Shown here piece by piece: positions 30,509 through 40,912 of a stretch of DNA of 64,000 nt; the first letter of the stretch is position 1; each line of letters opens with the position of its first letter. Below the pieces are notes generated by a model. The model searched no databases, was not told the origin of the DNA, and saw nothing but the letters and a program-made list of their open reading frames with translations. Source of the DNA: Symbiodinium natans (lineage: Eukaryota > Sar > Dinophyceae > Suessiales > Symbiodiniaceae); contig CAJNDS010000009.1 of assembly GCA_905221605.1 (NCBI GenBank), forward strand, positions 62,001 through 126,000, given 5' to 3'. The position numbers and the translations under genes are program-made.

Positions 30509-31840
30509 GGCGGTTAAAAGTACAGAAGACCCTAAACCCTAGACTCTAGACCCTAAACCCTAAACCCTAAATCCTAAACCCTAAACCTCAACCCTAAATA
30601 GCTGCCGGGAAGGGTTTAGGGTTTGGGGTTTGGGGTTTAGGGTTAAGGGTTTAGCGTTTAGGGTTTAGGGTTGAGGGTTTATCGCATGCTACATAGTCTG
30701 AGGCTCAGGTTTGCATGAAGTTCTGACTTATTTGTAGTAGATGCTGCACCTGAACCATGCCCTTATCCACTGGGGCTTTGTGCTCCATGCCCTTGCCGTT
30801 CTTCGGACTGGGGGGGGGCGACTACCCGAAACCCCAAACCCCAAACCCCACACCCCAAACCCCAAACCCCAAACCCCAAACCCCAAACCCCAAACCCTAC
30901 ACCCTGGGCACGAGTGCCAGCAGCACAGGAAGGCGGTCTTGCCTGTCGCGAAGACACCCGAAACCCGAACCCTACACAACCCTCAAGTCGAAACCCTAAA
31001 CCTTAAACCTTAAACCCCAAAACCTTAAACCCTAACCCCTCAACCCCAAACCTTAAACCCTAACCCCTGGGCACTCGTGCCAGAGTCGAGACCCGCTGAG
31101 CTTGGAAACGGAGCCCGCGCAAAGCGAAGAGGCTCCCGAGAGGCCAAGACCCCATACATTGGGTTTGTTTTACGGGTTTTCAGGGGTAAGGGTTTGCAGG
31201 GTTTAGGTTTTAGGGTGTAGGGTTTAGGGTTTGGGGTTTAGAGTTTAGGGTGTAGGGTTTAGAGGGTTGAGGGTTTATTTTGAGTTTAGGGGTGTTAGGA
31301 TTTAGGCTTTACCTTAAGAACCCTACCTGTTTTGTAGGTGATTACTACAAAGCCCCTTATAGGATTCTTCGGTAACCTAGAAAAACAGTTTTGGGCTCTT
31401 AAGGCAGGGTCATCTACTCATGGCCCCCGTGGCTCCCATTTCCACAAGTTAACACAGATTCAGTGTTAAAGCAAGTTCAATATATTATGAGACATTACAA
31501 GGAGGCTTACAAAAGAGTCGAATCTAGTGCAGAGTCCGGATGCAAAGAAAACGGTTTAGGGCTTAGGGCTCAGGGTTTGGGATTTGGGTTTAGGGTTTAG
31601 GGTTTAGGGCTTAGGGTGGACTTGTTTTATGGGGTTTAGGGTTTTCGTGTTCAGGGAGTACACGTGAGACTATATTGGGGCACCCTTGTCCTCAGTATGC
31701 TTTTATTGTATGCCCAATGCCATCAGAACTCTACCTTCAACTGCCCATTACCTTATGACTCAGAAAAAAACCAGGAAAATAGAAATCCTAAACCCTAAAC
31801 CCTAAACCCTAAACCCTAAACCCTAAACCCTGAACCCCGT
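30509..31840. other. Degenerate telomeric DNA with weak islands
   Basis: An island at 30,741-30,811 reads MLHLNHALIHWGFVLHALAV (possible signal or membrane segment). A 19-bp imperfect repeat CCCTGGGCACKMGTGCCAG occurs at 30,902-30,920 and 31,065-31,083. The stretch 31,300-31,560 shows no repeats and no coding signal. Confidence 0.4.
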
Positions 31841-31841
31841 C

Positions 31842-31940
31842 AAGCTTCGCACACTTCGCGATTTGTGTGTGTCGTCTTTGAGCAAGAGCCATGCTGATCT
31901 TCTTCGTGCCGCTCCAATTTTTCTCGGCTGAATTTTGAAG
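31842..31940 (-). ncRNA. U6: U6 spliceosomal RNA gene or pseudogene
   Basis: On the minus strand AAAATTGGAGCGGCACGAAG is followed by AAGATCAGCATGG, then TTGCTCAAAGACGACAC and AAATCGCGAAG. This follows U6 from its central AAAATTGGAACGATACAGAG through the AGC triad and internal stem-loop to the 3' end. The near-invariant ACAGAGA box reads ACGAAGA here. The 5' stem-loop is not clearly matched, and no T-run terminator follows. U6 pairs with U2 and the 5' splice site in the spliceosome. Confidence 0.75.
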
Positions 31941-32157
31941 GGAATGGAAACCCCTTAAACCAGGGTTAGGGTTTAGGGTTTAGGGGGCTTAGGGTTTAGG
32001 TTTCAGGGATTAGGGTTTAGGGTATAGGGTTTAGGGTTTAGGGTAGTTTTAGAACGGGACCCTTATTCTGATCCGAGAGTTGGGGAAGACGTGAGGAAAG
32101 CGGTGCAGGGTTTTAGAGTCTGGGTTCACTTACAGGTTTAGGGTTTAGGGAGTTAGG

Positions 32158-32395
32158 GTTGCCAGTGAAGGTTTTAAGAGTCTGGGTTTGGGTTCAATTA
32201 AAGGGTTTGCGGATTTGGGGTTGCCAGTTAAGGCTTTAAGAGTCTGGGTTTGGGTTCAATTAAAGGGTTTGCGGATTTGGGGTTGCCAGTTAAGGCTTTA
32301 AGAGTCTGGGTTTGGGTTCAATTAAAGGGTTTAGGGATTGAGGGTTGCCAATGAAGGCTTTAAGGGTTTAGGGATTTAAAGGGGTTGCCGGTGAG
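32158..32395 (+). repeat. 62-bp tandem repeat, four copies
   Basis: Unit starts TTGCCAGTTAAGGCTTTAAG and ends GGATTTGGGG; copies 2 and 3 are nearly identical and the outer ones diverged. Confidence 0.85.
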
Positions 32396-32561
32396 TTCTG
32401 TGTCTTGCCTTGTTCGAAGAACGGTGGGACACTTTTTGACGGATAGACAGAAGCCAGTTGCAAAAAGGGTTTGGGCAACAGTGCTGACAGGGTACATAGA
32501 GTAGCCAGTCTATGCCTTAATTCTCGGTGTAGTTGCCAAGTTCCTAAATGCATGTCCTACA

Positions 32562-32766
32562 GATGAACAAGGACATGTGCTTGGAATTGAGAGTCGCTCG
32601 GTCACGGGGTATACCTTTCAATGCAACCGTCGTCAAAATTCTTCAGAACCAGGAATCAACCCTAATCCCTGAAACTAAGAAGGCTCACACGGAGCCGTCG
32701 TTTCGGGAAGCGAGTAGATTACGAAAGGGAGGTGTTGGTCATGCGCCGGGGCAACTCGTTCCCCCC
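32562..32766 (+). CDS. Exon-like island, unknown
   Basis: Open for about 68 codons from MNKDMCLELRVARSRG, basic overall. No family recognised; it may be chance, but it is repeat-free and followed at once by CCCTAAA units. Confidence 0.35.
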
Positions 32767-33182
32767 TAAACCCTAAACCCTACACCCTAAACCCTAAACC
32801 CTAAACCCTACTGGGCTATGTGGGGCTCTCGGAGTAGCCCGAGCCCGAGGTTCAGGGCTTTGGGTTTAAGACTATAAACCCAAGGGTTTAGGGTGTAGGG
32901 TTTAGGGTTTAGGGTTTAGGGTTTAGGGTTTAGGGTTTAGGGTTTAGGGTTTGGTTGTGCTCTACCTGAGGAACAAGATATTCCTGAAACAGTAGTTCGC
33001 CTTAGGCATCTGTATATGGGTGCTTACGATATTTCACGGGGGGTCGTTAGTAAACTACCGTCATGGTGACCCGAAACCCTGAACTCTAGTCAGACAGGGT
33101 CGGGCTCTATTGTTTTGCTCAGGGCTTCATCTGAACTCTCACGCCGGGTTTAGAGTTTAGGGTTTAGGGTTCTAGCTTCTGA

Positions 33183-33412
33183 TACCCATAAGAATGCCAA
33201 GAACAGCTTCCAGACCTAGCAGGGACGAGGTTTGGAAGTTTACCGGGTCGTTCGATAATCTCATGCATTCCGAAATTAGGGGGGTACCCTATTGGGGTCC
33301 TTAAATAAGAGTGTGGGGGGTGTAAATTAGGGGTCCCTTATTTCGGAAACCCCCATATGGCTTTCCCCTACCTCAAGAGCCAGCAACCCAGTCTGAGGAG
33401 GATCTCTGTTGG
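33183..33412 (+). CDS. Two exon-like islands around a family IV element
   Basis: Island one reads SRPSRDEVWKFTGSFDNLMH; then a family IV element (33,265-33,357, TTCCGAAATTAGG to TTTCGGAAACCCCC); island two reads AFPYLKSQQPSLRRISV up to GTTTAGGG. Function unknown. Confidence 0.4.
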
Positions 33413-33484
33413 GTTTAGGGTTTAGGGTTTAGGGTTTAGGGTTTAGGCTTCAGGGTTGAGGGCTTACTACGACTCCGATCGCAG

Positions 33485-33561
33485 GAGCGGATCCATCCCA
33501 ACACCGTTACCTACAGCTGCGCTGTCAAGGCGTGCGGCCGGGCCACCAGACCGCATGAAAA
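33485..33561 (+). CDS. Pentatricopeptide-repeat exon
   Basis: After GATCGCAG it reads ERIHPNTVTYSCAVKACGRA, a PPR-like motif. Third PPR exon in the window. Confidence 0.6.
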
Positions 33562-33668
33562 CCCAAAGACCCTAAGACCCTAAGGCCCTAAGACCCTAAG
33601 ACCCTAAGACCATAAGACCCTAAGACCATTAATTAGACCCGAAGACCCTAAGACCCTAAGACCCAAAA
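33562..33668 (-). repeat. AAGACCCT octamer array
   Basis: CCCTAAGA units (8 bases) replace the heptamer for about 100 bp: another homogenised variant. A run of about 20 G follows at 33,690-33,713. Confidence 0.85.
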
Positions 33669-33813
33669 GGCTTCAAAGGCTTAGCCCTTAGAGGGGGGGG
33701 GGGGGGGGGGGGATTGAAGTTTGGGGCTTACAAGGTTTAACCATCCTCTTTCAACTTGCAGATTCTTGGGGTTTCGGGTTAAGGGTTTAACTTTTTTCTT
33801 TGCCACCCCGCAG

Positions 33814-33888
33814 AGCGACCATGTCGGGCATGCAAGTATGCTATGACGGCACGCAGAGCCTGAAGCAGCTTTTCCCGACCTGCCATCG
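33814..33888 (+). CDS. Exon-like island with possible start codon
   Basis: A pyrimidine-rich tract and CAG precede it, as in a typical 3' splice site. It reads MSGMQVCYDGTQSLKQLFPT and ends at a GTTTAGGG array. Unknown family. Confidence 0.5.
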
Positions 33889-34154
33889 GTTTAGGGTTTA
33901 GGGTTTAGGGTTTAGGGTTTAGGGCATCAACAGCAAAAGGCATACAAGAGCCCAATCGAAAGGGTTTTTGGTTTAGGTTGTAGGGTTTAGGGTTTATGCT
34001 CGCATGGAGAGGCAGAGGGTTAGTGGGGATCTGCGGCGATAGGTGCCCTGTAGGGTTACCCTAAACCCTAAACCCTAAACCCTAAACCTTAAACCCTAAA
34101 CCCTAAACCCTAAACCCTAAACCCTAAACCCCAAGCCCTAAACCCTAAACCCAG

Positions 34155-34243
34155 GCGCAGGAACTGGACCGGGCCTGGACCTTCCTCAGTCACTGGGCCT
34201 GTAGGGCCTTTGAGCCCGTAAATCTCCTCACCGGCTCTGATGG
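34155..34243 (+). CDS. Exon-like island, unknown
   Basis: Reads AQELDRAWTFLSHWACRAFE, amphipathic and repeat-free, between a CCCTAAA array and G-rich telomeric DNA. Confidence 0.55.
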
Positions 34244-34426
34244 GTTCAGGTTTAGGGTTTAGGGTTTAGGGTTTAGGGTTTGGGGTTTAGGGTTTAGGGT
34301 TTAGGGTTTAGGGTTTAGTGTTTTAGTCTTTAGGGTTTAGGGCATGGGGTGTTGGGTTTTGGGTTTGGGGTTTTGCGTTTTGGGTTCAGGTTTAGGGTTG
34401 GGGTTTTCGGCTTTGCGGTTGAGGGT

Positions 34427-34641
34427 TTAGAGCTTGCCGTCGATGATCGAAAAGCGTTGGGAGTTTTGAAAACAGGCCAGGTCGAGTCCTTCGTGGTAGG
34501 GGCGGGCGGCATCCCACCCTGCATCGTGGGACCCGGCCGCCCAAACCCACGCCGTTTTGGGGTGGACCGCAGTTTTCCTTTAAACAGGTTTGATCCTTCT
34601 TCCCCGATCAGCCTGAGAAACGGGCCGATGGGGGGCAGGGC
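34427..34641 (+). CDS. Longer exon-like island, unknown
   Basis: About 70 codons open, including DDRKALGVLKTGQVESFVVG and GGIPPCIVGPGRPNPRRFG. It ends at CCCTAAA repeats. At 215 bp it is among the longest exons in this part. No family recognised. Confidence 0.5.
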
Positions 34642-35838
34642 CCTAAACCCTAAACCCTAAACCCTAAACCCCAAACCCCAAACCCTAAACCCTAAACCCT
34701 AAACCCTCCAGACCACTGCTCACATGCAACCTGGCCTGGCACAGGCAGGGCATTAAAGGCTGTGCTCGGCCTGCGCCATAGAGGTCGAAGGGCTCAACCC
34801 TTAAACCCCTCTAGCCCTAAACCCTAAAGCCTAAACCCTACACCGTAGCCCTAAAGCCTCAACCCGAAACCCTAAACCCTAGCCCGAAACCCTAAACCTT
34901 GAACCCTAAACAACTAAACCCAAGGCCTTGAGCTTCGGGTCCACCATCTAGGGCCAACCCTTGGGTCGGGGAAGGGTTTGTTGGGTGTTGTCTGTTTGGT
35001 TTAGGGTTAGGGTTTAGGGTTTAGTGTTTAGGGTTTAGGGTTTAGGGTTTAGGGTTTAGAGTTTAGGGTTCACGTTCCTTCCCAAACCCCCTCCGCACCG
35101 TTTGTGACCTTGGGTCATAGGGTTTTCATTATGTGTTTGTTGGCCTACTCAGGGTTCATGGGTTTACTATTACCCTAAACCCTAAACCTTAAACCCTAAA
35201 CCCTAAGCCCTAAACCCTACCCTAAGCCCTAAACCCTAAACCCTAAACCTTAAACCCTAAGCCCCCTACTGAGGAGACATGGAAGACCAACGCATCGAGC
35301 AAAATATCATGTGACTTCACTGAAGTGGGGAGGGCTTTGGGGCTTACCATCCCCGAAACCTAAAACGCTTAGCCCGTAGGGGCTGCTGTCTTCGGGGGTG
35401 TAGGGTTTGCAGGTTTCGAGCTTATAGGGTTCAGGGCTTCAGGGTTTAGGGTTAGGTTGAGGGTTTTGGGTTGAGAGTTGAGGCAGGTTGAGGGTTGTCA
35501 TCGTGCCAGCTGTCGTACAGAGTCTGGGTTCAAAAAGGGGCTTCGGGATTTTTGGTAGCAGGTAAAACTTTTCTTCTGACCCGTCCCCAAAAATCAAAAG
35601 GGAGGGCAAAGTGGTTTTTACTGCGGAAGGAAGCGGCATCAGGTGCAGGCAAAGTGTCTGTCGCCGTGTGGCGACAGCGCACCGAAATCCTGAGCCCTTA
35701 AGTATTCCCCAAAACGGAGTCATCAAGGATTCGTAGCCCCTTCATTCCACTTCAGGCAGTGGTAGTTCATGGTACTTCTAACCCAATAATAACTGTACCC
35801 ACTTCTAACCCTAAACCCTTAACCCTAAACCCTAAACA

Positions 35839-35915
35839 AATGCCCACACGTTCTTCGACATGTTCGGTCAATGTGACCGGTGCGTGCGAATAACCAGCGC
35901 ATCCTGGACTTCCAG
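35839..35915 (+). CDS. Exon-like island with CxxC
   Basis: Reads NAHTFFDMFGQCDRCVRITS and ends CCAG|GTCTG. The CxxC may be part of a metal site. Confidence 0.5.
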
Positions 35916-36442
35916 GTCTGATTGCGAGGGTTTAGGGTTTAGGGTTTAGGGTTTAGGGTTTAGGTTTAAACCCTGAACCCTTTACCCGAGACCGTACTCG
36001 CCTGAGCCCTGAACCTCATCGGCTACTTCCCCTAGCGGGCAAAAACACTTTTCTGAGGATGTTAAGATCACAGGGTTTAGGGTTTAGGACTAGCTGATGC
36101 TCAGAGCCTGGGTTCAACAAGGACTATCTTTTACACATTTTCCCCGCAGTTTTGCTCAGGGTCCTCCTGAAAAAACGAGTGTTACAAATAGGCCAATATG
36201 CTATTGGCCCCCAAGTTTAATCCAGCCTTTGTGTTTCGGGCACCTTCCCTGTGGATTTCTTCCAAACGCGCTTGCGTTTGGGTTTCGCCTACGTCAACCT
36301 AAAAACGCATGGGCGCGTGCATTCATACACCGAGACCTAGTTCAGGGTTGCCCAAAAAGCTTTGCAAAACTTGTGAACCCTAATCCCTGAACCCTACAAC
36401 CCATCTAAACCCTAGACCCTAAACCCTAAACCCTAAGCCCAG

Positions 36443-36510
36443 GACCTGGGCCCCGGTGATTGAAGCCGTCTGCAAGCACCGGAACGATGCAACCGTCAAG
36501 GACACTGTTG
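36443..36510 (+). CDS. Exon-like island, unknown
   Basis: Reads TWAPVIEAVCKHRNDATVKD after CCCAG; strongly coding-like codon use. Confidence 0.55.
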
Positions 36511-36686
36511 TAGGGTGCAGGGTGTAGGGTTCAGGATTTAGGGTTTAGGGTTTAGGGCTAGGGTTTAGGGTGTAGGGTTTTGGGGTTTAGGGTTTAGGGC
36601 TAGGGCTTGGGGTGCAGGCTGTAGAAAGCTGGGGGCTTAGGAGCCCCGCAGCTTTACAGAGCCTTTGAGAAGCCGGGCTCGAATCA

Positions 36687-36950
36687 CCCTAAACCCTAAA
36701 CCCTAAACCCTAAACCCTAAACCCTAAACCCTAAACCCTAAACCCTAAACCCTAAACCCTAAACCCCAAACCCTAAACCCTAAACCCTAAACCTAGCGAG
36801 GCCTAACTAGGCTTGCCCCAAGCTCTTCGAGTTGACGGTCGGTTTAGGGTTTAGGGTTTAGGGTTTAGGGTTTAGGGTTTAGGGTTTAGGGTTTAGGGTT
36901 TAGGGTTTAGGGTTTAGGGTTTAGGGTTTAGGGTTTAGGGTTCAGGGCTT
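36687..36950. repeat. CCCTAAA array, short island, TTTAGGG array
   Basis: A C-rich array (36,687-36,795) and a G-rich array (36,842-36,945) bracket about 45 bp of unique sequence ending GGTCG|GTTTAGGG, which may be a tiny exon. Confidence 0.85.
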
Positions 36951-37155
36951 ATGGCTGAGGGCGGTTCAAAAAAAGGGTTTAGGGTTTATTTGGGTTTAGG
37001 TTTAGGGTTTATTTGGGTTTAGGTTTAGGGTTTTGGGTTTAGGGTTTTAGGGTTGAGCCCTAAACCCTAAACACTATAGTCCCTAAACCTTAAAACCGAG
37101 CAAGTCGACGAAGCTCCCTAAACCCCAGCATCCCAGTGAACCCCAAGTAAACCCA

Positions 37156-37280
37156 AGTGGGGTTTTCCGAAATATGGGGTTTCCCAAATTTGGGATTCCG
37201 AAGTTAAGAAGACCCCCACATAGTAGGACGACCCCAATAAGGTACCCCTTTTTTTCGGAGACCCCCTAGATAAGCCCCAC
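37156..37280. mobile_element. Family IV element
   Basis: GGGGTTTTCCGAAATATGGG at left, GGTACCCCTTTTTTTCGGAG at right; no telomeric insertion. Confidence 0.6.
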
Positions 37281-37305
37281 TTGGAAGGCTTCTTCTGATC
37301 ATGAG

Positions 37306-37487
37306 TTCCCCTACTACCCCCCTCTATACTACCCCCCGAGATTCCCCATAATTAAGGCTATTTGGATTAAGCCAAATTCCCTAAACCCTAAACCCTAAAC
37401 CCTAAACCCTAAACCCTAAACCCTAAACCCTAAACCCCCTCTGAACCCAAAGGGGCAGTTTGAGGGGGGTAGTAGGGGGAACCCATG
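37306..37487. mobile_element. Family II element split by a telomeric array
   Basis: GTTCCCCTACTACCCCCCTC to the left and GGGGGGTAGTAGGGGGAACC CATGG to the right match the termini of other copies, but the centre holds a pure CCCTAAA run (37,379-37,437). Confidence 0.7.
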
Positions 37488-37928
37488 GCGTGTAGGCCTT
37501 AGAATCCCCATAACTCGGACCCAGAGCAGGCCCTTATTCCCTTTTGTTAGGGCTTAGGTTGCCGCTTTTGCCTCCTTAAACCAAAAAGGAAATCCTTAGT
37601 TTTTTTTAGTCTCAATAATCAACCGTAAAACTTATGGGGTGTTACCTTGGACCCCTGAGGTTGTACCCTTGGGTTTGGGGACCCTGTTTTAAAGATCCTC
37701 TAAGGGAATATATATATATATATATATAAATAAATAGAAGGGCCATATTAGGAGTATATCAAGGGAACCTCTTCGGAGTACATCCATAGGGGTCCAAAGT
37801 AAATTTGCCTCCCTTGAATCATCGCCCATCCTGGTAAACCTAGTATCCCAATTACCCTCTAATAGCTCTAGTTAAACTTAAACCCTGAGAGCCCTCGCTA
37901 CACACACCCAAACGCCTAAAGCCCAAAG

Positions 37929-38072
37929 CCTTTTCAAGCAGGTTTAGGGTTTAGGGTTTAGGGTTTAGGGTTTAGGGTTTAGGGTTTAGGGTTTAGGGTT
38001 TAGGGTTTAGGGTTTAGGGTTTAGGGTTTCGGGGTTGAGAGTGTAGGGTTCCGATATACCCTTTTCAAGCAG
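37929..38072 (+). repeat. TTTAGGG intron flanked by a 13-bp duplication
   Basis: CCTTTTCAAGCAG stands at 37,929-37,941 directly before GTTTAGGG and again at 38,060-38,072 directly before the next exon. About 13 telomeric units and a short degenerate tail lie between. Confidence 0.85.
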
Positions 38073-38166
38073 CCTGCTTCGTCAAAAAGGAGACCCTGAG
38101 CGCGATGCTTGCTGCGCGTATCGCGCCGCAGGGCCTGGCGCAGCGGCAGTTGGAGGAACGCGGGGC
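38073..38166 (+). CDS. Exon-like island, unknown
   Basis: Reads ACFVKKETLSAMLAARIAPQ then GLAQRQLEERGALG. Helical, strongly coding. It begins exactly at the 13-bp duplication described for 37,929-38,072. Confidence 0.6.
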
Positions 38167-38179
38167 TTTGGGGTTTTAG

Positions 38180-39550
38180 GGTTTAGGGTTTAGGGTTTAG
38201 GGGTTTAGGGGTTTAGGGGTTTAGGGTTAGGGGTTTAGGGTTTAGGGTTTAGGGGTTTAGGGTTTAGGGTTTAGGGTTTAGGGGCGGTTTCAGAATTTGC
38301 AGGCTGCAGAATTCTAGAGTTTCTAGAGACCAGGGTGTAGAGTTCGTCAAGGTATGGCTTTAACTAGGCTGTAAAGAGATGGTCTTCGGTTTGCCATGAC
38401 ATGCGTGCAGTCCGCGGGATATATCTTGATGTAGGTGTGTTCGGAGAACCCAAAACCCGAAACCCTAAACCTTAAGCCCTAAACCCTAAACCCTACACCC
38501 TACACCCTAAACCCGAAACCCGAAACCCTAAACCCTAAACCCTAAACCCCAGCCCTAAACCCTAAACCCAGCCGGGGGCGGGTGTGGGGGGAGAGGAGGG
38601 GTGTGTGTAACCCTTCAAACCTCGAACCCCACACCTTCCCAAGCCCAATCGCTCCCAACGCTTGGCGATTGAACCGCAAGCCCTAAACCCGAATCCCTAA
38701 ACCCTAAACCCTAAACCCGTAACCCCGAGTGAAAAAAAAAAAACCGTAACCCTAAACCCTAAACCCGAAACCCTATATCCCAGAGCCCTCAACCCTACCC
38801 ACCGCCACTCACTACACCTTAAGTCCCTCAACCTTAAACGCCCAAAACCCTGAACTCCGAACTCCGAAACCCCTAACCCCTAAACCCAGGACCTCCTAAC
38901 CCCAAGACCTCCTCAACCCAAAACCCCTAAACCCTGAGCCCTTGTGTGCGAAGGAGCGTCTCGGTGGCCAGAACTTGTCCTCGGCGTGCGCCGAGTACGG
39001 CTGCTCGCCATCAGAAACCCCCACCAATGCCGACCCCGAAGCCCGAAGTCCTAAACCACCTAAACCCTAGTCCCAACTAAACCCTCAATCCTAGACCCTA
39101 AACCCTAAACCCTAAATCCTAGACCTTGAACCCTTTTTAGGGTTTAGGGCCTCTATGTGCGTATGTGGTACCTGCTTAAGCCCTAAGGATCCCAAAACCT
39201 TGAACCCTGAACCCTGAACCCTGCGGGTTTAGGGTTTAGGGTTTAGGGTGTAGGGTTTAGGGTTTAGGGTTTAGGGTTTATATAGGGTTCAGGGTTTAGG
39301 GTTTAGGGTTTAGGGTTTAGGGTTTAGGGTTTAGGGTTTAGGGTTTAGGGTTTAGGCACTTTTCCCATTTTCGGAGGCCCTCGGCTCCTTACACAGCTAC
39401 CCAATGCCAAGCAGGGAGTTTCGCATATCGGGCGCTCTAAACCCCAAACCCTAAACCCTAAACCCTGAAACCTAAACCCTAGACCGCTAACCCCTAAACC
39501 CTAAACCCTAAACCCTAAACCCTAAACCCTAAACCCTAAACCCTAAACCG
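38180..39550. repeat. Degenerate telomeric DNA
   Basis: TTTAGGGG octamers (38,180-38,285), C-rich variants and a pure TTTAGGG array at 39,290-39,357. No convincing exon; a weak GC-rich island lies at 38,940-39,020. Confidence 0.7.
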
Positions 39551-39554
39551 TAAG

Positions 39555-39661
39555 GCTTTAGAGACTTCAGAGTCGACACGTCGAAGTCCTTTGTAGGTCT
39601 CGAGAAGCGCGGCAGAGCGGTGGACATCGGCGCCTTCGCCCGCCAGCCGCTTTGCGCTTGA
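39555..39661 (+). CDS. Exon-like island ending in a stop
   Basis: Reads FRDFRVDTSKSFVGLEKRGR then AVDIGAFARQPLCA and TGA. It may be a C-terminal exon. Unknown family. Confidence 0.55.
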
Positions 39662-39773
39662 CCTCAGAAGCCCCTTAGCCCCTTTTCGTTTAGGGTTTAG
39701 GGTTTAGGGTTCAGGGTTTCGGGTTTAGGGTTCAGGGTTTAGGGTTTAGGGTTTAGGGTTTAGCAGTATCCCC

Positions 39774-40009
39774 AAAATCGTCAAACAAAGGCTTCGACTC
39801 CCCACAGCAACATCAAGCAAGCCTTAAAAGCCAAAGCGTCGAAAAGCCTTTTGGGTTTTGGGTTCAGAGTTCAGGGTTTAGGATTTAGGGTTTAGGGTTG
39901 AGCGTTGAGGGTTGACCTCGAGGGAAGACAAAATAAGATGGATGACAATAGGTAACCTTGCTTCAGGCTTTGGTGTCGTGCAACTTCGAGGTGATCCCAA
40001 ATCTAGGAC
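39774..40009 (+). CDS. Two exon-like islands
   Basis: The first (39,774-39,853) reads QTKASTPHSNIKQALKAKAS, basic. The second (39,965-40,009) reads LQALVSCNFEVIPNL and runs into CTAG|GACCCAGAGTAGGC, a family VI-like element. Confidence 0.45.
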
Positions 40010-40439
40010 CCAGAGTAGGCACTTTTCTTCGGTGTTTTTTTTTGTTTGAGGGGGGGGGAGAGACCAGAAAGGGTCCGCCAGCCTTAGGCGGTGTCAAGAG
40101 TATGCCACTTTGAATTCTGAGCCTGCAAAGGCTTGGGTGGGGGGGGGGGGGGGGAAGTAAACTACTGCCATTGCTGAATCGCTTAACCTACTGGCTCTTA
40201 GAAGCTCTAGGGGTCAATGAAATATTCTTGGGCCGCAAAGGGGTTTCCAGAAAGTCGCTTTAGCGCCCAAGCAACCCTAGACTCCCTAAACCCCATATGA
40301 TGAGGGACCCTGTCTCCCCCCTCCAAAAGGCCCAGAAGCGGATCTGGAGATTCTATACACAACCCCTAGGGTTTTAAGGGTGTAGGGGTTTGGGGTTTAC
40401 TTCCTCAACCCTAAACCCTAACCCTAATCCCTAACTAAG

Positions 40440-40532
40440 GAACCGGAATGTGGAGGAGAAATCGGATGCCCCCCGGCCTGCAGGAGAGCTCGTCTCCCCC
40501 ACCCCAGTTGTGGGGCCTTGTCACCCAGAAAT
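40440..40532 (+). CDS. Exon-like island, unknown
   Basis: Reads NRNVEEKSDAPRPAGELVSP, followed at once by a family IV element (40,535-40,647). Confidence 0.45.
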
Positions 40533-40667
40533 TGGGGGTTTCCGAAAATAGGAAAAATAGGGGGTACCCTTTTCGGGGTCCCTTCAAAGGGGATTCTATT
40601 CTATTTTGGGCATAAACGGGGTACCCCTACTTTGTGAAATGCACAGACATGCTGTCCAGCCACTGAG

Positions 40668-40912
40668 ATTCCAGGCTTCCGGGATGAGTTTGGTCCCTGT
40701 TTTTGCTAGCTTCTTTCGACAGACTCGGACCGGCAGAAATTCAGGTTTGGGATTTAGGGTCCGGGTAGACCACTTTAGGGTTTAGGGTTTAGGGTTTAGG
40801 GTTTAGGGTTCAGGGTTTAGGGTTTAGGTACCTGCGACTTGCTGTAGAAAGCTTGAGGCGGCAGACATTCCCTGAAGTCTTCGACTTCTTGTTTGCGTCT
40901 GTGAGCCCATGA
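40668..40912 (+). CDS. Two exon-like islands, second with a stop
   Basis: First (40,668-40,744) reads MSLVPVFASFFRQTRTGRNS up to AG|GTTTGG. Second (40,850-40,912) reads SLRRQTFPEVFDFLFASVSP then TGA. Whether they join was not settled. Confidence 0.45.
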
